A DNA stretch of 64,000 bases, from NCBI GenBank assembly GCA_023426505.1, contig JAFAAP010000118.1:1-64000 (forward strand). The letters are read 5' to 3'. The notes below the pieces were generated by a model. It had not been told where the DNA came from, did no database searches, and worked only from the letters and a program-made list of their open reading frames with translations. The first letter of the stretch is position 1. Each line of letters begins with the position of its first letter. The DNA comes from Pseudomonadota bacterium. GTDB lineage: Bacteria; Pseudomonadota; Alphaproteobacteria; Rhizobiales; Beijerinckiaceae. Of this stretch, positions 50,846 to 59,580 are shown piece by piece. The position numbers and the translations under genes are program-made.

Positions 50846-51705
50846 GGTCCCTCCTCCGGGCGCTGATAGACGATCGCATCCTCGAAGCGGCGAAGGCTGA
50901 ACCGCTTCGAAATGCGCGTCATCGACTCGGTGTGGCCGAGGCAGAGATAGCCGCCAGGATTGATGGCGTCATAGAGGTTGTTGGCGGCCAGAAGCCGGGA
51001 CGCGTCGTCGAAATAGATCAGGACATTGCGGCAGAAGACGATGTCGAAGCGACCCTGCTCCGCCACCGACGCCGCGTCCACCAGATTGGCCGACGTGAAC
51101 TTCACCGATTCCCGCAGATCCTGGATCAGCCTGCGATGCCCGTCGTGGGGCGGTTCGAAGTAGCGCTCGATCACGTCGGGCGGCAGGCGGGAGAGCGCGC
51201 GCTCGCCGTAATCGCCGGCCCCGGCCTCCATGAGAGCTCGCGTATCGATGTCGGAGCCGACGATCTCGATGTGATAGGCGTCGACCATCGGCCAGTTCTC
51301 GAGCAGCCAGATCGCGACGGAATAGGGCTCCTCTCCCGTCGAGCATGGGACGGACCAGATCCGCACGAGGTCGCCGGGCTGTCGATGGCGCACAACGTCC
51401 GGCAGCAGCGATCGGCCGAGGCAGTGGAGCTGATGCTCCTCGCGGTAGAAATACGTTTCGTTCACCGTGAAGATGTTGATCAGGAGCTCGACCTCGCCCT
51501 CGTCGGACTCGACATGGGAGAAGTAGGCCGGAAACGACCGGAACCCGGAAGCGGCCATTCGGTCGGCGACACGCCTCTCGATGTAGTAGCGCTTGCTCTC
51601 CCCGAAGATCATCCCGGTGCGGCGGTAGAGGAATGCGCACAGACGGCGGATTTCGTCCGCCGTGAGCACCGACGCCTTTCCGGAAGCGGGCGGGAGCTTG
51701 GTCAT
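50842..51705 (-). CDS. cheR: Chemoreceptor methyltransferase CheR
   Basis: A 287-residue SAM-dependent methyltransferase. The N-terminal helical domain (about 15-75) contains LCAFLYRRTGMIFGESKRYYIERRV. The catalytic domain has NETYFYREEHQL, the SAM loop IWSVPCSTGEEPYSVAIWL, VGSDIDTRAL and FCRNVLIYFDD. It methylates receptor glutamates to adapt the array. The start overlaps the cheB stop by 4 bases and the stop overlaps the cheA start by 4 bases. Confidence 0.97.
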   Translation of the reverse strand: MTKLPPASGKASVLTADEIRRLCAFLYRRTGMIFGESKRYYIERRVADRMAASGFRSFPAYFSHVESDEGEVELLINIFTVNETYFYREEHQLHCLGRSLLPDVVRHRQPGDLVRIWSVPCSTGEEPYSVAIWLLENWPMVDAYHIEIVGSDIDTRALMEAGAGDYGERALSRLPPDVIERYFEPPHDGHRRLIQDLRESVKFTSANLVDAASVAEQGRFDIVFCRNVLIYFDDASRLLAANNLYDAINPGGYLCLGHTESMTRISKRFSLRRFEDAIVYQRPEEGP

Positions 51706-52802
51706 GGGCGCTCCGCCATGTCCATGACCCGGTCGGCAATCTGCTCCAACCGCGCGACGACCTCCGCGCCACCGCGCCGGACCAGATCGCCCGGCATGCC
51801 CCAGACAACCGCAGTCTCTTCGGATTCGGCGATGGTCCGGCCGCCCTGCCCGCGCAGGCGCGACATGGCCTCGGCCCCATCGGTGCCCATCCCGGTCATC
51901 AGCACCCCGATCAGCTTCTCGGGCGGGAAATGCCCCATGGCGCTCTCCACCAGGCGATCCACGCTCGGATGCCACCGGTACTCCGGCAGAGAGGGGGCCG
52001 CCATCACGACGGGACCGGCCGAACGCCGGCCGATGATCACGTCGGCGTCGCCCTTTCCGATATAGACCGTACCGGCCGCCAAGGGCATCGGGCTGGTGAC
52101 CTCCGTGACGGAGAGGGCACAGAGCTTGTCGAGCCGTCTTGCAAGAGGGCCGGTGAACGAGCCCGGCATGTGCTGGGCCACCACGACAGGCCAAGGAAAG
52201 TCTGCCGGCAGTCGTGAGAGGAGAGCATCCAGGGCCGGCGGCCCCCCGGTCGACGTGCCGACGAGAACCAGGCCATGGGTCGACCCGGCCTTGACGGCCC
52301 GCCTCTTCGGTGGAGCAGGCGCACGCCGTTGAGGCGCTCTGACAGTGCCGGAATTTTGGAGCCCGCTGCGCAGCCGAACCCGTTCGGCCAGTCTCAAGCT
52401 TCCGGGAAGGCGGGCTCGGGATGCGGCACGGACCTTTTCCACGAGCTTCGGCGCAAGCGTCTCGATCTCCAGGGAGATCGCGCGCTCGGGCTTGGTGATG
52501 AAGTCGACGGCTCCAAGCGCGAAGGCCTCGAGAGTGACGCTCGCATCCGCCTCCGTCAGGGACGACACCATGACGACCGGGCACGGGCGTTCGAGCATGA
52601 TCCGGTCGAGACACGCGATGCCGTCCATCTCCGGCATGTGGACGTCGAGCGTGATCACGTCCGGCTCGAAGTCCCGCAGACGCTCCAGGGCTTCGGCGCC
52701 ATTGCGGGCGAACGCGATCTCGAAGTCGCCCTCGGCGGCGAAGACGTTGCCGAGGAGACGGCGCATCAAGGGTGAGTCATCGACGATGAGCAATCGGATC
52801 AC
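51702..52802 (-). CDS. cheB: Chemoreceptor methylesterase CheB
   Basis: A 366-residue two-domain enzyme. The receiver has Asp9/Asp10 in IVDDSP and Asp53 in TLDVHMPEMDG. A basic linker (about 130-170) leads to the esterase domain with catalytic Ser in GTSTGGPPAL, His in VAQHMPGSF and Asp in GMGTDGAEAM. When phosphorylated by CheA it removes receptor methyl groups. The four-base overlaps with cheW and cheR indicate coupled translation. CheB and CheR together imply a methylation-adapted receptor. Confidence 0.97.
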   Translation of the reverse strand: MIRLLIVDDSPLMRRLLGNVFAAEGDFEIAFARNGAEALERLRDFEPDVITLDVHMPEMDGIACLDRIMLERPCPVVMVSSLTEADASVTLEAFALGAVDFITKPERAISLEIETLAPKLVEKVRAASRARLPGSLRLAERVRLRSGLQNSGTVRAPQRRAPAPPKRRAVKAGSTHGLVLVGTSTGGPPALDALLSRLPADFPWPVVVAQHMPGSFTGPLARRLDKLCALSVTEVTSPMPLAAGTVYIGKGDADVIIGRRSAGPVVMAAPSLPEYRWHPSVDRLVESAMGHFPPEKLIGVLMTGMGTDGAEAMSRLRGQGGRTIAESEETAVVWGMPGDLVRRGGAEVVARLEQIADRVMDMAERP

Positions 52803-54235
52803 GAAGCGGGCCGCTCCGGGTTGTCGCCGTCCATCGCCGCCAGAAGATCCTTTTCGGCCCGATCCAGCAGCTCGCGCGGATTGAGCACCAGGATCATCCG
52901 TCCCTCGATCTCGATGTTGGCGACGCGGTCGATGGCCTGGGCGCCGCCGCCGGCTAGGTCGGGGGTCGGGCGCAACAGGCTTTGGGGGATCCTGAGAACC
53001 TCCGACACGCCGTCGACGACGAACCCTGCCAGCATGTGGTCGATCCTGACGACCACCACGCGCTCGCGCCGCCGCTCTCCCCGCTCCTCAAACCGGAAGC
53101 GTCTCCGCTGATCGATCACCGGAACGACGCGCCCGCGCAGGTTCATGACTCCTTCGATGAAGTCCGGAGCCTTCGGCAATCGTGTGAGCGTCTCCGGCAT
53201 GCGCACCACCTCATCGACGGATGCGACCGGGAGCCCGTATTCCTCCCCGCCCAGCCGAAAGACGATGAACTGCTCGTCGGCATCCGACGGATCGTTGCTC
53301 GTGCCCATGTCGTGATCATTCTCCGCTCGCGACATGATCTGCTCTGCCAAGGCCTGGTCGCGAAACAGATGCTCCGTGGACAGAACCGACACCAGTCGCT
53401 TTCCACCTTCGAGGCGGCAAATTCCTTGGATCTGGGCTTCCGCGCCGCCCCGGGTCAGAATCGCCGGAACGGGATCGATGTCGTCCGACGGGATGCGGAG
53501 GATTTCCTTCATGCCGTCGACGGCAAGACCCACCAGCCCGGCGCCGATGCGCACCACCACGACGCGCGCCCTGCTCCCGGTCCGTCCACCGGCATGCAGA
53601 GCAAGGAGAGCGCGCAGCGAGAGGAGCGGAAGCAGATGTCCACGGAGCGCCATGACGCCGAGCGTCACGGCGTCGGCCTGCGGGAGCGCCGTGATTCCGG
53701 AGGGAAGGGCCACGACCTCATGGACGGATGCCAAGGGCAACGCAAAGTCCTGATCGCCTATGGCGAAGCACACGAGAGCCGTCTCGTCGCGGATTGCATC
53801 GGGCTGCTCCTGAAACGCGTCGGAGGAAGCACCCTGCCCGTGCCTGGACCGGCGGGCGAAGCGGCCGAAGTCGCGCAGGAGAAGCGCATCGAGGTCGATC
53901 AGCCGGACGGACGCACCGCCCTCACCGGGGGCTTCCAGCGACGCGACGCCGTCGATCACGAGGCCGACCGGAGCGCCGCGGTCGACCACCACGACGCGGG
54001 CATTGGCCGAGGGACGCTCCTCGACGCCGAGCAGGCTGTGCAGCGACACCACCGGCATCACGGCCCCCCGCAGGTTCGCGACGCCGACGAGGCTCGCAGG
54101 CCCCAGCGGCACGCGGGTCACGGCGGGAGGGCGGATCACCTCGGCGACGTCCGATGCAGGGATGGCGAAGCGCTCGCCGCCCACCTGCACGGTCAGGAAC
54201 GATTGTGCGACGGCAGAGAAGGCCGCTTCGGCCAT
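52799..54235 (-). CDS. Triple CheW-domain scaffold protein
   Basis: A 478-residue protein consisting of three complete CheW domains in tandem: about 8-145 (SFLTVQVGGERFAIPASDVAEVI), 160-310 (CFAIGDQDFALPLASVHEVV) and 335-470 (FIVFRLGGEEYGLPVASVDEVV). Each has the adaptor core GVMNLRG-like strand (GVANLRG, GVMALRG, GVMNLRG). Ordinary CheW has one domain of about 150 residues. It could bridge several CheA or receptor units in a soluble array. The ATG at 54235 lies four bases after the receptor stop, and its own stop overlaps cheB by 4 bases. Confidence 0.94.
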   Translation of the reverse strand: MAEAAFSAVAQSFLTVQVGGERFAIPASDVAEVIRPPAVTRVPLGPASLVGVANLRGAVMPVVSLHSLLGVEERPSANARVVVVDRGAPVGLVIDGVASLEAPGEGGASVRLIDLDALLLRDFGRFARRSRHGQGASSDAFQEQPDAIRDETALVCFAIGDQDFALPLASVHEVVALPSGITALPQADAVTLGVMALRGHLLPLLSLRALLALHAGGRTGSRARVVVVRIGAGLVGLAVDGMKEILRIPSDDIDPVPAILTRGGAEAQIQGICRLEGGKRLVSVLSTEHLFRDQALAEQIMSRAENDHDMGTSNDPSDADEQFIVFRLGGEEYGLPVASVDEVVRMPETLTRLPKAPDFIEGVMNLRGRVVPVIDQRRRFRFEERGERRRERVVVVRIDHMLAGFVVDGVSEVLRIPQSLLRPTPDLAGGGAQAIDRVANIEIEGRMILVLNPRELLDRAEKDLLAAMDGDNPERPAS

Positions 54236-54239
54236 GGTC

Positions 54240-56186
54240 TCACGACTCCGCGAACTGGAGTTCATCCGCCAGGGATGCGATCTCCTCGATGGCGGCCGCC
54301 AGATCCTCCGCCCCCCGCGCCTGCTGCCGGGCCGCCGTAGCGGCCTGGGCGGCGGCGCTTCCGGCCTGCTCCGCCACGGCCGCGATCTGCTGCGTGCCCA
54401 GACGGACCTCACGGACGGCCGACAGGATCGTGTCCGATCCCGACAGGATGGCGGCGCTGCCGTGCCGGATCTCGTCGACGTCGGCCTCCACCGCTCCGAG
54501 CCGCTCGGCCGTCAGCGTGTTCTTCGCAACCTCGGCTTCGGCAACGGCGGTGCTCTGTTCCAGGTCGCGCCGCACGACGGCGATCTGGTCGCGGATCAGG
54601 CGAACGACATCCTTGATGCGGTCGGCGTTTTCCGACGCGTCCCGCGCGAGATTGCGGATGTCGCCCGAGACGATGGCGAAGCCGCGCCCCGCCTCACCGG
54701 TGCGGGCGGCTTCGATGGAGCCGCTCACCGCCAGCATGTTGGTCTGGACGGCCACGAGCGCGATGCCGTCGACGATCTTCTCGATGCGGCGGCCGGACTG
54801 ATCCAGCCCTTCCATCAGCCCGATGACGGCCCGGGTCTCCCGCAGGGACTCGTCGACACCTGCGATCAGGCGCATCATGGCGGCCCGGTTCTCCTGCAGG
54901 TCCGCCGCCAGGGACTCGATGCGCTTGACCGATGCGCCCGCCACATCCCGCGAGGAACCCGTCGCCCGCTCGATCTGCTCCATCGCCGCATTGGCCTGCT
55001 GGGTGGCCGCAGCCTGCATCTGCGCTCCCCGGCTGATCTGATCGACGGCGGTCATGATCTCGCCGGCGGCGCCGGAGATCTCCTGAATGGCCGCGGACAG
55101 CTCTTCGGCGGCCGAACCGACCTGATCCGCGCCGGAAGCCCCCGCAGAGCCGGCCTGGAGATCATCCGCCAGGGTCGCGAGGGACTGCGCGCTCTGCTGG
55201 CTCTGATCGAGAGCGACGCTTTGCTGCTGAACGGCCCGCTGGGCCTCGGCCGCAGCTGCCGCCTGTTCCTCGGCGGCGCTGGCGACCTGCTCCGCGCCGC
55301 GCTGCGCCTCGCGAATGGCCGTGTCGGCTTCTACGGAGGCGACGAGGATCTGTTGGCTTCCTTCGGCCAGCTGCACGACATCGGCGCGGATCTTGTCCAA
55401 CGAAGCCGCCACGGCGCGGCCGACCTGGGCCTGGCCGGACGCGGCTTCCGACGTTCCCCTCACCCGATCGGCCACTGAGCGAACCTCGCTGGCGATGCCC
55501 TCGGACAGGGATTGGACGTCCTGCGCGCTTTTCTCCGACGTGCTGGCCAGGGCCCGGACTTCGTCGGCCACCACGGCGAAGCCCCGGCCGTTATCTCCGG
55601 CCCGGGCCGCCTCGATGGCCGCATTCAGCGCCAGAAGATTGGTTTGATCGGAGATGTCGCCGACGGTGCGGGTGATCTCGCCGATGTCGGCAGCCTGCTC
55701 CTCGAGGCGGGAGATGATCTCGACCATGCTCTTCTGCCGCGTCGCATTGGCCTCGACCGCCGTGACGGACGTGTCGATCTGAGCGCCCGTCTCGATCAGA
55801 AGGGTCTGAAGCGCGGCCATCCTGGTATTGGAAACCTCGGCGTGCCGACGGGCCTCGGAAAACGCCGCGGCCAGGCTCACGATCGCGGACAGCGACTGCT
55901 GGGAGGCGCCTGCGGCTTCCTCCGCCCCGGTCGCGATCTGCTCCATGGACCGCCGCAGTTCCTCGGCCGCCGATGAAGCCTCCGTGACACCGCTCGCCAA
56001 TTCCTCCGTGGCGGCGCCGATCCGCTCCGCCGCCTTCTGCTGACGAGCCCTGACGCGCTCGTGGGCCCGACGCTGGGCCCCTGCACCCTTTTGAGGGGAT
56101 TGGGACGGTGCGGGAGCGGGACTCTCGCCGTTCACGGGACGCGGTTTGCCCTTCCCGGAAAGTTCGGACGTCTTGACCAGTGCCAT
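54240..56186 (-). CDS. Soluble chemoreceptor with two signalling-tip modules
   Basis: A 648-residue receptor without any membrane span. After a Pro-rich N-terminus (1-50) it is nearly all coiled coil. A canonical tip sequence is at about residues 178-215 (DQTNLLALNAAIEAARAGDNG, then RGFAVVADEVRALA). A second, diverged tip is at about 478-512 (VQTNMLAVSGSIEAARTGEAG, then RGFAIVSGDIRNLA). Both keep the GRGFAIV-type return helix. The second replaces the usual ALNAA by VSGS, which may weaken CheA/CheW contact. No separate ligand domain is seen. It heads the chemosensory operon behind the promoter at 56288-56315. Confidence 0.9.
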   Translation of the reverse strand: MALVKTSELSGKGKPRPVNGESPAPAPSQSPQKGAGAQRRAHERVRARQQKAAERIGAATEELASGVTEASSAAEELRRSMEQIATGAEEAAGASQQSLSAIVSLAAAFSEARRHAEVSNTRMAALQTLLIETGAQIDTSVTAVEANATRQKSMVEIISRLEEQAADIGEITRTVGDISDQTNLLALNAAIEAARAGDNGRGFAVVADEVRALASTSEKSAQDVQSLSEGIASEVRSVADRVRGTSEAASGQAQVGRAVAASLDKIRADVVQLAEGSQQILVASVEADTAIREAQRGAEQVASAAEEQAAAAAEAQRAVQQQSVALDQSQQSAQSLATLADDLQAGSAGASGADQVGSAAEELSAAIQEISGAAGEIMTAVDQISRGAQMQAAATQQANAAMEQIERATGSSRDVAGASVKRIESLAADLQENRAAMMRLIAGVDESLRETRAVIGLMEGLDQSGRRIEKIVDGIALVAVQTNMLAVSGSIEAARTGEAGRGFAIVSGDIRNLARDASENADRIKDVVRLIRDQIAVVRRDLEQSTAVAEAEVAKNTLTAERLGAVEADVDEIRHGSAAILSGSDTILSAVREVRLGTQQIAAVAEQAGSAAAQAATAARQQARGAEDLAAAIEEIASLADELQFAES

Positions 56187-56506
56187 TGATGGCCTTCGAT
56201 GTTTGCTGACGGCGGGGAATGGCCCGGGTTCACGATGCAAGCTCCTTAGCCCGCTCGGTCAAACCAAGGCAAAGCGAGACCGTTGTTTTTATAGGCTCCT
56301 GCGGCTCCCGTGCAAGCTGGGCCCATGCCTGATTCGGCTGCGGGAAACACATCAAGGTTACCGCTTTCGGGAGGCGGCGGACGCGGGCCGGATGATTCCC
56401 GTCGGGGCCGAAGCGGCGGGAGCCTCAGGGAACCGATGGGAGATTGCGGAATTCGCCTCCCGTTGCCTCTCCGGCGATTTCCCATTCCAGCAGCGGAGCG
56501 ACATCC
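56187..56506. other. Divergent region between the chemosensory operon and the GH13 gene
   Basis: No gene was found in these 320 bases. The left half carries the minus-strand promoter at 56288-56315 and the receptor leader. The right half (56316-56506) is GC-rich, ends in the GH13 ribosome binding site (GGAG), and shows no clear promoter. Confidence 0.6.
56288..56315 (-). promoter_or_regulatory. Sigma-70-type promoter of the chemosensory operon
   Basis: Minus-strand TTGCAC (56315-56310) and TATAAA (56293-56288) are 16 bases apart, in an otherwise GC-rich region, and point at the soluble receptor gene 100 bases downstream. Confidence 0.6.
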
Positions 56507-58099
56507 ATGCCTGAGACCACGTGGTGGAAGCGCGGCATCGTCTACCAGATCTATCCCCGCTCGTTTCAGGACAGCAACGGCGACGGCATCGGCGATCTGG
56601 CAGGCATCCGCCGGAGGCTCGACTATTTGGCATGGCTCGGAGTCGATGCGATCTGGATCTCCCCGATCTACACCTCGCCCATGGCGGATTTCGGCTACGA
56701 CGTGGCCGATTACTGCGGCATCGACCCGATCTTCGGCACGATGGAGGATTTCGACTGCCTCGTGGAGGCAGCCCATGCGAGGGGCCTCAAGCTGATCCTC
56801 GACTTCGTCCCGAACCACACGTCGGACCAGCACCCCTGGTTTGCGCAAAGCCGCTCGTCGCGGACGAACCCGAAGCGGGACTGGTACATCTGGCGCGATC
56901 CGGCCCCGCACGGCGGCCCGCCCAACAACTGGATCAGCAATTTCGGCGGCCCGGCCTGGGAGTGGGACGAGGCGACGGGTCAGTACTATTACCATGCCTT
57001 CCTGAAGGAGCAGCCGGATCTCAACTGGCGCAACCCCGAGGTGCGGCAGGCGATGTACGATGCGCTCAGGTTCTGGCTCAACCGCGGCGTCGACGGCTTC
57101 CGGGTCGATGTGATCTGGCACCTTATCAAGGACGCCGCGTTCCGCGACAATCCGCCGAACGTCGCCTATCAGCCGAGCCAGGCCGAGATCAACCGCTTCC
57201 TGCAGGTCCATTCCGCCGACCAGCCGGAGGTGCACGAGGTCGTCAGCGAGATGCGCCGCGTGCTCGAGGAGTACCCGGAGCGCGTGCTCATCGGCGAGAT
57301 CTATCTGCCGCTGGAGCGCCTCGTCACTTATTACGGCCAGGATCTCTCAGGCGCGCATCTGCCGTTCAATTTCCAGCTCATCCAGACGGCCTGGAATGCG
57401 CGGGAGATCGAAGCCCTCATCGACGAATACGAGGCGGCGATCCCGGACGGCGGCTGGCCCAACTGGGTGCTCGGCAATCACGACCAGCCCCGCATCGGCG
57501 CCCGCATCGGCAAGCAGCAGGCGCGCGTCGCCGCGATGCTGCTCCTCACGCTCCGGGGCACGCCGACCATGTATTACGGCGACGAGATCGGAATCGGCAA
57601 AGTCGAGATTCCCGAAGACGCCGTTCAGGACCCGTGGGAGAAGAACGAGCCGGGCCTCGGGCTGAGCCGAGATCCGGAGCGCACGCCGATGCACTGGGAC
57701 GGCTCGGCCCAGGGCGGCTTCACCACCGGCAGGCCCTGGCTCCCGCTCGACCCGACCTTCACGCAGCACCACGTGGAGGCGCTGTCGAAGGACCCGACCT
57801 CGATCCTATCGCTCTACCGCCGCCTGATCGCATTGCGGCGGCAGCACCTGGCGCTGAGCGTCGGGCACTACACTCCGGTAGAGGCGCAGGGCGACATGCT
57901 GGCCTACGAGAGACGGCACGGGTCGGAACGCTTTGTGGTGGCGCTGAACCTGGGGCACCAGCCGCATACGCTCGTTCTGCCGGGCGGAGCGAACGGGCGG
58001 GTCGTGCTGTCGACCTTCCTCGACCGGAGCGACGAGCCCAACGACGGGCAGGTAAGCTTGAGAGCGGACGAAGGCCTCATCATCGCCCTGCAGAACTGA
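56507..58099 (+). CDS. GH13 alpha-glucosidase/oligo-1,6-glucosidase-type enzyme
   Basis: A 530-residue cytoplasmic glycoside hydrolase of family 13. It starts TTWWKRGIVYQIYPRSFQDSNGDGIGDL, typical of alpha-glucosidases, oligo-1,6-glucosidases and trehalose-related hydrolases. The catalytic triad is in GVDGFRVDVIW (Asp nucleophile), LIGEIYLP (Glu acid/base) and LGNHDQPR (transition-state Asp). LDFVPNHTSDQHPWF is the second conserved region. The C-terminal beta domain covers about 455-530. The ATG at 56507 has GGAG eight bases upstream. No sugar transporter or regulator is adjacent, so the natural substrate is open. Confidence 0.94.
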   Translation: MPETTWWKRGIVYQIYPRSFQDSNGDGIGDLAGIRRRLDYLAWLGVDAIWISPIYTSPMADFGYDVADYCGIDPIFGTMEDFDCLVEAAHARGLKLILDFVPNHTSDQHPWFAQSRSSRTNPKRDWYIWRDPAPHGGPPNNWISNFGGPAWEWDEATGQYYYHAFLKEQPDLNWRNPEVRQAMYDALRFWLNRGVDGFRVDVIWHLIKDAAFRDNPPNVAYQPSQAEINRFLQVHSADQPEVHEVVSEMRRVLEEYPERVLIGEIYLPLERLVTYYGQDLSGAHLPFNFQLIQTAWNAREIEALIDEYEAAIPDGGWPNWVLGNHDQPRIGARIGKQQARVAAMLLLTLRGTPTMYYGDEIGIGKVEIPEDAVQDPWEKNEPGLGLSRDPERTPMHWDGSAQGGFTTGRPWLPLDPTFTQHHVEALSKDPTSILSLYRRLIALRRQHLALSVGHYTPVEAQGDMLAYERRHGSERFVVALNLGHQPHTLVLPGGANGRVVLSTFLDRSDEPNDGQVSLRADEGLIIALQN

Positions 58100-58230
58100 C
58101 GGGCACCGACAACTTCTCCGCACGGCATCGGCATGCCTCAGCGACGGCGCGAACGGCAGGGCTCAAACCTACGCTATGCTCGAAATCTCGGGTGAGTGAC
58201 CGCGCGCTCCAAATGATGCACTCAGAAGAG

Positions 58231-58306
58231 TGGCGCTCCCTAGGGGACTCGAACCCCTGTTTTCGCCGTGAGAGGGCGACGTCCTAGACCGCTAGACGAA
58301 GGGAGC
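58231..58306 (-). tRNA. tRNA-Glu (anticodon CTC)
   Basis: On the minus strand 76 bases fold as a tRNA. The acceptor GCTCCCT pairs with AGGGAGC, the anticodon stem TCGCC/GGCGA carries loop CTCTCAC, and the T-arm has GGTTCGAGTCC. The anticodon is CTC, reading GAG. The CCA end is encoded at 58231-58233. Confidence 0.97.
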
Positions 58307-58400
58307 TAGCGCGGTTGAGGTGGGTCGTATAACGAGCCTTGCAGAACCCTTCAAGTCTTTTCGCTAAAAAAGCGAAAGGTTTTGCACGAACGAGGATGCG

Positions 58401-59393
58401 GTGAGCGACGAGACGCAGCGGGAATGGATTTTGGAAGACGGCACGGCGCCGGAGCGGCTGGATCGCGTGATGGCGCAGCTCTGGAGCGATCTGTCGCGCA
58501 GCCGGCTCCAGGCGCTGATCCGCGACGGTCAGGTCACCGTCGACGGCGCGCAGGCGCTCGACCCGAGCCGGAAGGTAGCGGGCGGCGCCCGCATCGCTCT
58601 CGTGGTGCCGCCGCCGGTGCCGGCCGAGCCGCAGGGAGAGGCGATGGCGCTCGACATCGTCTTCGAGGATGACGATCTCATCGTCATCGACAAGCCCGCG
58701 GGCCTCGTGGTTCATCCGGCGGCCGGTCACGATTCAGGCACCCTGGTCAACGCGCTGATCGCCCATTGCGGCGAGAGTCTTTCCGGCATCGGCGGCGTGA
58801 AGCGGCCCGGGATCGTCCACCGCCTCGACAAGGACACCTCGGGCCTTCTGGTCATCGCCAAGAACGACCGCGCCCAACAGGGGCTAGCCGCCCAGTTCGC
58901 CGACCACGGCCGGAGCGGCCCCCTGGAACGCGCTTACCTCGCCCTCGTCTGGGGCGTGCCCGACAGGCCACGCGGCACCATCGAGGCGGCGCTCGCCCGC
59001 AGCATCCACAACCGGGAGAAGATCGCGGTCGTGCCGGAGGAGCGCGGCCGCTATGCGATCACTCACTATGAATTGATCGAGCCTCTGCCTCCGGGGGCTC
59101 CCGTGGCGAGCCTCGTCCGCTGCGAGCTGGAGACGGGCCGGACCCACCAGATCCGCGTCCACATGGCCCATCTCGGGCACCCGCTCCTGGGCGACCTGAC
59201 CTACGGGGCCGGGTTCAAGACGAAGGCGAACCGGCTGTCGGAGACGCAGCAGGCGGCGCTGAAGGCCTTGGGACGGCAGGCGTTGCATGCGGCCGTGCTC
59301 GGCTTCGAGCATCCCCGGACCGGCGAGTTCCTGAGCTTCGAGAGCCCCGTGCCGCCCGACATGGAGACCCTCGTCGAAGCGCTTCGCGGCTGA
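58401..59393 (+). CDS. rluD: Large-subunit rRNA pseudouridine synthase RluD family
   Basis: A 330-residue enzyme. An N-terminal S4 RNA-binding domain (about 17-75) has RLDRVMAQLWSDLSRSRLQALI. The catalytic domain has the RluA/RluD signature HRLDKDTSGLLV with catalytic Asp143, and CELETGRTHQIRVHMAHLGHPLLGD. RluD modifies helix 69 of 23S rRNA. The GTG start at 58401 is supported by GAGG five bases upstream. It stands divergent to tRNA-Glu and 187 bases before rpoH, an order common in Rhizobiales. Confidence 0.93.
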   Translation: MSDETQREWILEDGTAPERLDRVMAQLWSDLSRSRLQALIRDGQVTVDGAQALDPSRKVAGGARIALVVPPPVPAEPQGEAMALDIVFEDDDLIVIDKPAGLVVHPAAGHDSGTLVNALIAHCGESLSGIGGVKRPGIVHRLDKDTSGLLVIAKNDRAQQGLAAQFADHGRSGPLERAYLALVWGVPDRPRGTIEAALARSIHNREKIAVVPEERGRYAITHYELIEPLPPGAPVASLVRCELETGRTHQIRVHMAHLGHPLLGDLTYGAGFKTKANRLSETQQAALKALGRQALHAAVLGFEHPRTGEFLSFESPVPPDMETLVEALRG

Positions 59394-59580
59394 GTCAATC
59401 CGTCGCAAATCCCGGCCCTGTCGGCACCCTTGCGGACTTCATGCGTTGACCACGTCTTGAAGCCTGAAGCCTCTATTCTGACAAGGTTGGACTGCTTATA
59501 TTAGCAAGGGCGGCCAGCCAGCTGAGGGGGCCGCCTCAGGTTTGCCTCTATGCGAGGGAGCCAAAGGAGGAGAAAAGACG

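Noticed and set aside
58357..58379. Hairpin CTTTTCGCT-AAAAA-AGCGAAAGG upstream of rluD
   Set aside because: It lies in the shared upstream region of tRNA-Glu and rluD, so it is not a terminator for either; role not supportable.
59446..59502. Possible heat-shock or sigma-70 promoters upstream of rpoH (TTGACC, CTTGAA, TATATT)
   Set aside because: None of the candidate -35/-10 pairs has acceptable spacing.
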